The notes below the pieces were generated by a model. It was not told where the DNA came from. It saw only the letters and a program-made list of their open reading frames with translations, and did no database searches. From MGIIa-L3 sp038150305 (GTDB lineage Archaea; Thermoplasmatota; Poseidoniia; Poseidoniales; Poseidoniaceae): a stretch of DNA of 64,000 nt. The DNA lies in contig JAYOTG010000002.1 in assembly GCA_038150305.1 (NCBI GenBank), positions 1 through 64,000 of the forward strand. Reading direction: 5' to 3'. The position numbers and the translations under genes are program-made. This document shows, one piece after another, positions 61,308-64,000 of the stretch. How positions within the stretch are numbered: position 1 is the stretch's first letter; each line of letters opens with the position of its first letter.

Positions 61308-61700
61308 ATGAGCGAGCGGCTGGAAGTCGAGTCTTCCTTCGCGCCCCCCGGTTTGACGTGCCCTCGCTGCAATGGGTTGCTCCCCACGGGTCTTGGCGAG
61401 ATGGCCTGCACCTTGTGCGAAGCCAACGTCAAGATCGATCATCCTGCCACTCGGCGTGCCTGGCGTGAGGAAAAGGTCGCTTGCCCATCGTGCCATAAAG
61501 TGCTGGTCTGCGGTGTGGACGAGCGACCTGCTTTGCTCCGTTGTGGGTCGTGCGAGGACGAATTCCTGGTCACGCCAGCCGTGCCGAAGGTTGAGGTCGC
61601 TTGCCCGTCATGTGAACGGCGTCTGCGCATGCGTCGCCGTCCAGGGCGGCGCGAGATCAACTGCCCGGCGTGCGACACGGGATTCGTCGTCAATTTCTGA
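61308..61700 (+). CDS. Triple zinc-ribbon protein
   Basis: 130 residues from the ATG at 61308. Three CxxC...CxxC units follow each other: CPRC/CTLC, CPSC/CGSC and CPSC/CPAC. The spacing (about 14-20 residues) is that of zinc ribbons, and the last ends with CDTGFVVNF. The middle and last units share a VACPSC opening, so they arose by duplication. No other domain. It could act as a scaffold or nucleic-acid binder. Its place after a metal ATPase may be chance or may point to metal handling. Confidence 0.75.
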   Translation: MSERLEVESSFAPPGLTCPRCNGLLPTGLGEMACTLCEANVKIDHPATRRAWREEKVACPSCHKVLVCGVDERPALLRCGSCEDEFLVTPAVPKVEVACPSCERRLRMRRRPGRREINCPACDTGFVVNF

Positions 61701-61825
61701 CCCACTCCGCGTCGGTTCATCGCTCGCAAACCGGTGCGCAGTGCGGCCTTCGCGGGCAGTCACCTTATGTATGAAGAGACGAGGATGCTCCTCATCGGCA
61801 ACCCTGTTGCTGGGATGGGATTTGC

Positions 61826-64000
61826 ATGGCGGAATCGAGGCCAAACGCTGACGGCATCGACCGTCGCAGCCTTTCCGCTTTGCGTGGACAGTTCACCCGT
61901 GCGCACAGCACCAGCGCGGAGCAGGAAGGCCACGTGAGCGCACGCTATCACGAAGAAGAGCGGCTTCGCGGCGAGGTGCGTCGTGAGCGCCGCCTTCGTC
62001 ACCAAGAACTGCGTGAGCGTGTGCTTGCACAACAAAGCAACCTTGCGATGAGGTACGAGTTGGAACGCGAGCGAACCCTGCAGCAGGTCGAGCGTGAGAT
62101 GCGCGAGGCCATGGAGACCGAATTGGCCGAAGAAGGCCGAGAAGCCATCGCGCGTGAAGAAAGCCGTCTCCGCGACGAGCACCTGATGCGTCTCGAGCGA
62201 GAAATGGCCGTCCTTCGCCAGCGCTACGAGGTGGAAACCGATCGCCGCATGGAAGAGGAAAAAGGGCGCATTGAGCACGACCTCCGCCAACAACTCGAGC
62301 AAGAACACGAACATCGTCTCGACGTGGCCAAGCAGCGCCTACAGCTCGAGCAAAATCAACGCCTCCACCGCCGCATCCGCGTGCTTGAAGACGAGATCGC
62401 CCAAGAGATGGAATCGAGGTACCAGGCATTGGAATCGTTGGAAATCGAGCGGCTCAAGGACGAGCAAGACGCTGTGCTCGCCGAGCGCGAGGAGCAGTTG
62501 AGGCACGGCATCCGGACCCGATTGGAACAGCAGGTCCGACAACGCCTCAACCACCGGGAAGCCGCACTTCGAGCGGAATACGCACGTCGAAGCCAGCGCT
62601 TGGAAGCCGATCTCGGCTCCGAAATTCAGCAGGAACTGGAGGTCCGGCTTCGCCAAGACACGGAGGACCTCGAGCAGCGGATGCGTGAGGACGTCGAATT
62701 GGCCATCGCACGACGGCGTGACGAATTGCGCCATGAAGTCGAACAGCAGCTTGAGCAGCGCTTCGCCGAGCGGCTTTCGGACAGGAAGGCGCGCCTCCGC
62801 GAGCGCTTCGACCTGAGTTACGGCAAGGCCATCGACGAGGTGGAACATGCCCTGCGTTCACAGGTCGAGGAAGAACTCGAAGCCAGCACCAACGAGGACT
62901 TTGAGCGCTACCGTGAGGCACGTGAATCCGAGATTCAAAACCGCCTTGCTCGCTTCCGGTACGAGCGTGAGGCACAACTCCGCGAGGAGTTGGAAGCCAA
63001 GCATGCCGCGAAGCGTGAAGAATGGACCGAGCGGCTTGAACTCGAATTCCAAAGCCGAGAGGCCGCTGCGCGCAAGGCCATCATGTCCGAAGTGGACGCC
63101 AGCCTCCGCAACGAGCGCTTGGCCTGGGACACGGACCTTGACCTGCTGAAGGAAGAGACGGTCCTCGAACTCGAGTTGGACATGGAAGAGCGCCTGACCA
63201 CCTTCCGCGAGCGGAAGATGGACGAGGTCGCCACGCAGCTCGAGCGGCAACTCGACAAGCGCGAGGAGATCATGCGCAACAAGGCCCTCATCGACGTGCG
63301 GCGAAAGGAAGCACGCATCCGGGCAGAAATCGAAGCCCAACTCGGCCTCAAGCGTGCTGAAATCCGAGACCGGATCTCTGGCTTGTCCAAGAAGATGGAC
63401 GAGTTCAAGACCATGGCCGAGGAAAGGATGCGTGAGAGCATCACGTCACAAATCGAGGGTGAGATCGCCACCGATGAGGCCACCCTCGCCGAGCGCGAGG
63501 CAGAGATGCGCCAACTGCAGAGTCAAGATCAGCGCATCGACAAGCGTCAGCAGTGGCTCGCCTCAATTTCCGGGCAAGGTGCCGCGGCCGCGGCTCCGGC
63601 CGATGCTTCGACGCTCGGCGCACGTCCCGATTCGCTTGGAGCGGCGGCTGGACGAACGCTCCGTGGCCCCATGGCGCAGGCCGCGCAGGCTCAACAACCG
63701 CGCATGGGCCTCGCAGGCATGCGCGCCCCAACCTCATCGGCGCGTGCCTTGGCTCCCTCGGCGCCAGCGCCGGTCGTTAGGGCCGTCAAGCAGGTCAAGA
63801 CGCCCGTGGTCGCTCCAGCGGCACCCGTGCAAGCCCCGGTCACTGCTGTTGAGCCAGAGGCAGGACTGCCCTCCAACGTCGTACCCATTGAACCCGCAAC
63901 CGATGCGGTGGACGTCGAATCCTCTGAGGCTCCCCCCGCCGTCGAGCCGGCCGTCAGCGAGGAAGACAACACCCTACCCACGCCAGTTGAGACCTCCGAG
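61826..64000 (+). CDS. Long coiled-coil protein (3' end beyond window)
   Basis: Open from the ATG at 61826 to the edge, 725 codons visible. Residues about 35-570 are almost unbroken charged heptads rich in Glu, Arg, Leu and Gln (REEWTERLELEFQSREAAAR, for example), a very long coiled coil with no hydrophobic membrane segment. Near residue 575 it changes to an Ala/Pro/Val-rich region (ALAPSAPAPVVRAVKQVKTP) that continues to the window edge. No ATPase motif (as in SMC/Rad50) is visible in this part. It may be a structural or cytoskeleton-like protein. A CTTATGTATGAAG stretch at about 61763 may hold the promoter. Confidence 0.8.
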   Translation, partial: MAESRPNADGIDRRSLSALRGQFTRAHSTSAEQEGHVSARYHEEERLRGEVRRERRLRHQELRERVLAQQSNLAMRYELERERTLQQVEREMREAMETELAEEGREAIAREESRLRDEHLMRLEREMAVLRQRYEVETDRRMEEEKGRIEHDLRQQLEQEHEHRLDVAKQRLQLEQNQRLHRRIRVLEDEIAQEMESRYQALESLEIERLKDEQDAVLAEREEQLRHGIRTRLEQQVRQRLNHREAALRAEYARRSQRLEADLGSEIQQELEVRLRQDTEDLEQRMREDVELAIARRRDELRHEVEQQLEQRFAERLSDRKARLRERFDLSYGKAIDEVEHALRSQVEEELEASTNEDFERYREARESEIQNRLARFRYEREAQLREELEAKHAAKREEWTERLELEFQSREAAARKAIMSEVDASLRNERLAWDTDLDLLKEETVLELELDMEERLTTFRERKMDEVATQLERQLDKREEIMRNKALIDVRRKEARIRAEIEAQLGLKRAEIRDRISGLSKKMDEFKTMAEERMRESITSQIEGEIATDEATLAEREAEMRQLQSQDQRIDKRQQWLASISGQGAAAAAPADASTLGARPDSLGAAAGRTLRGPMAQAAQAQQPRMGLAGMRAPTSSARALAPSAPAPVVRAVKQVKTPVVAPAAPVQAPVTAVEPEAGLPSNVVPIEPATDAVDVESSEAPPAVEPAVSEEDNTLPTPVETSE

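Overview
The window reads as one contiguous stretch of a high-G+C euryarchaeal chromosome. Archaeal information-processing genes are spread through it: translation factor aEF1A, ribosomal proteins eS8 and uS10, SRP19, a Sec61-beta/SecG subunit, a family B DNA polymerase, a Gins51-like replication protein, an MCT-1-type PUA protein and an archaeal tyrosine recombinase. They sit among genes of bacterial flavour: Nei glycosylase, fused RibD, PdxH, a Liv amino-acid transporter, an aa3-type cytochrome oxidase, a fatty-acid desaturase and lipobox lipoproteins. This mixture, together with large secreted proteins anchored by C-terminal membrane segments, fits a planktonic Marine Group II (Ca. Poseidoniales) euryarchaeote best. 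That assignment is inference from gene content, not from a search.

Layout. 1-5866: branched-chain amino-acid ABC transporter (binding protein cut by the window edge, a LivH-LivM fusion, LivG, LivF), then a LysE-type exporter. 6621-8438: one accessory HNH-nuclease-like gene with visibly lower G+C. 8445-16000: repair and metabolism (Nei, thioesterase, a Rieske/FAD oxidoreductase/SDR operon, PdxH, RibD, lipid kinase). 15930-24061: a lipoprotein, tRNA-Ser and a cytochrome c oxidase operon read leftward (cox2-cox1-cox3-cox4-sco). 24232-33000: small RNA/DNA-handling genes, an Lrp regulator, an m5C methyltransferase, SecG, a helix-hairpin-helix protein with a histone-H1-like tail, and a Xer recombinase. 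32835-39362: a RimK-like ligase, divergent from a tight five-gene operon that ends in a SAP-domain membrane protein, ParA, and a small protein that begins with a ParB-type N-terminal motif. 39348-50057: secreted protein, PUA protein, FAH hydrolase, eS8, SRP19, desaturase, BCAT, PolB, PKD lipoprotein, aEF1A and uS10. 50140-57478: Gins51 and a 2,077-residue surface protein. 57509-64000: two convergent tRNA-Leu genes, a HAD phosphatase, a heavy-metal P-type ATPase, a triple zinc-ribbon protein, and a long coiled-coil protein that runs off the right edge.

How the genes work together. The Liv system and LysE exporter handle amino-acid traffic, and BCAT links imported branched-chain amino acids to metabolism. 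The cox operon builds a terminal oxidase with its own Sco-like copper chaperone. The most system-like region is 34131-39362. There a DNA-binding-domain/membrane protein, a ParA ATPase and a ParB-N-like partner overlap by start/stop codons, and XerA and a chromatin-like HhH/H1 protein lie a few kb away. I read this as a candidate membrane-linked chromosome segregation module.

Genes are tightly packed and no stretch over 300 bases lacks a gene. I saw no CRISPR array, rRNA, insertion sequence or transposase. Many long reading frames opposite these genes are high-G+C shadows and are left out.
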